Positions 59,949 to 60,478 of a stretch of DNA of 60,478 nt are shown here, piece by piece. The stretch covers positions 1-60,478 of the forward strand of contig CAIVSK010000403.1 of the NCBI GenBank assembly GCA_903908495.1, read 5' to 3'. The notes below the pieces were generated by a model. That model had not been told where the DNA came from and did no database searches. It was given only the letters and a program-made list of their open reading frames with translations. The stretch is from Akkermansiaceae bacterium. GTDB taxonomy: Bacteria > Verrucomicrobiota > Verrucomicrobiia > Verrucomicrobiales > Akkermansiaceae. Position 1 is the stretch's first letter; the number at the start of each line of letters is the position of its first letter. A program made the position numbers and the translations under genes.

Positions 59949-60303
59949 GAGGTGGGGGTGGGGCGGGTTTTCAATCGGCGGCTTGGCGCGCCAGAGGCCG
60001 ACCTTTCAGGCACCCCTCCACGGTGTCCGCCTGCGGGTATCAACGCGTTGGAAAATGCGGGGAGGTGATTGAAAATGTGCGGAGTATATTTATGCCGCAC
60101 ATAAGTAAGTAAAAATACGTCACCTGTCAAATTTTTTTCAAATTTGTTTTTTGCGGGCGGTCCTAGGGCTCTCGGTCTCGATGGCCTGCGAGAGCGGGCA
60201 TAAAGCCGCCGGATGACCATGGTGGGAGAATCAGACCTCACTAAACGACCCTGTTTTAGACCGAGATCTGAGCAAGTTCAATTCCTTGAAGTCGCGACAA
60301 TTC
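59949..60303. other. Leader and upstream region of the histidine kinase
   Basis: About 355 bases before heptamer array B. It holds the predicted promoter (60102-60130) with the AAAAATAC string and TTTATGCCGCAC just downstream, similar to ATTATGCCG at site 2. I see no gene in the rest. Confidence 0.55.
60102..60130 (-). promoter_or_regulatory. Predicted promoter of the histidine kinase gene (shared-core motif, site 5)
   Basis: Minus strand: -35 TTGACA (60125-60130), 17-bp spacer with core GTATTTTTACT (60108-60118), -10 TACTTA (60102-60107). AAAAATAC at 60111-60118 pairs imperfectly with ATTTTTTT at 60131-60138. The leader to the start at 59948 is about 150 bases. Confidence 0.62.
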
Positions 60304-60471
60304 ACTGACCACGGACCACGGACCACTGACCACTGACCACTGACCACGGACCACTGACCACTGACCACTGACCACTGACCACTGACCACTGACCACTGAC
60401 CACGGACCACTGACCACGGACCACGGACCACGGACCACGGACCACGGACCACGGACCACGGACCACGGACC
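60304..60471. repeat. Heptamer array B, 24 units of ACTGACC/ACGGACC
   Basis: Twenty-four contiguous 7-bp units; only position 3 changes (T or G). Runs of seven ACTGACC units (60353-60401) and eight ACGGACC units (60416-60471) are perfect. It ends about 7 bp before the window edge and may continue. Every frame of the minus strand is open, producing spurious Trp-Ser-Val repeats. Confidence 0.95.
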
Positions 60472-60478
60472 TCATTCC

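Noticed and set aside
60231-60459. Frames with repeated Gly-Pro-Trp-Ser-Val at the right end
   Set aside because: Same reason: translation of a heptamer array that leaves all frames open.
57497-60471. Heptamer arrays as CRISPR
   Set aside because: Units are 7 bp and contiguous, with no unique spacers and no cas genes.
1-60478. Apparent recurrence of GTTAG/CTAAC in many genes
   Set aside because: By rough count its frequency is not above that expected from base composition, so I do not report it as a motif.
1-60478. tRNA, rRNA, insertion sequences, phage genes
   Set aside because: I looked for TTCGA-type T-arms, transposase and integrase motifs and found none that I could support.

Overview
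This 60.5 kb window is GC-rich, densely coded bacterial chromosome. The best fit is a member of the Verrucomicrobiota, possibly near Luteolibacter, Haloferula or Prosthecobacter. The reasons are the domain repertoire (a remodelled type IV pilus/type II secretion locus with many secreted proteins of unknown family), the weakness or absence of Shine-Dalgarno sequences, intergenic heptamer arrays, and a dispersed intergenic repeat whose spurious translation reads CGGKR-ATPLW. No rRNA, tRNA, CRISPR array, insertion sequence or phage gene was found.

Left part (1-28.6 kb) is mostly housekeeping. Two radical SAM enzymes resembling AhbC and AhbD of the siroheme-dependent heme route lie at the left edge. 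Then come three envelope proteins of unknown function (2354-6146), a DUF167 gene whose 5' end and leader are partly duplicated (6364-6557), purN, a Sel1-repeat protein, a dehydroquinate synthase-like (EboD-like) enzyme, a NUDIX hydrolase, tcdA, rpmJ with a clear terminator, and a lipoprotein. A five-gene plus-strand run (13704-21229) holds an ABC ATPase and permease, two repeat-rich envelope proteins and a TGS-kinase fusion. Then come a minus-strand glycosyltransferase/PHP run (gtrB-like, ArnT-like, PHP), rpsA, and a secreted PQQ-type sugar dehydrogenase.

Middle part (29.1-44.5 kb) is one long minus-strand locus for a type IV pilus/type II secretion-like machine. In transcription order it has a membrane protein, a secreted protein, PilT, the major pseudopilin (with its own terminator), a PilM/PilN-like fusion, PilO-like, PilP-like, secretin, an unknown, PilB/GspE, PilC/GspF, an unknown, a second pseudopilin, and four small envelope proteins, the last genes joined by stop/start overlaps.

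Right part (45.0-56.9 kb) is the most unusual region: two tandem paralogous cassettes. Each encodes three secreted proteins of unrecognised family (named here D, C, B) and a very large GspK/PilX-like pseudopilin (A). Cassette 2 also has an upstream secreted gene E, two conventional minor pseudopilins, and a gene on the opposite strand wedged between B and the pilins. The likely product is a pilus-tip or secreted-surface complex served by the neighbouring machine; this is inference.

The right end has a MASE1 hybrid histidine kinase flanked by two exact heptamer arrays (18 and 24 units). Five minus-strand intergenic sites (11.3, 44.7, 56.9, 57.3 and 60.1 kb) share a -35/-10 layout with a 17-bp spacer carrying an aligned GTATTTTTACT-like core. 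They lie upstream of the kinase, the pilus locus, cassette 2 and two small genes, which suggests a shared regulon.
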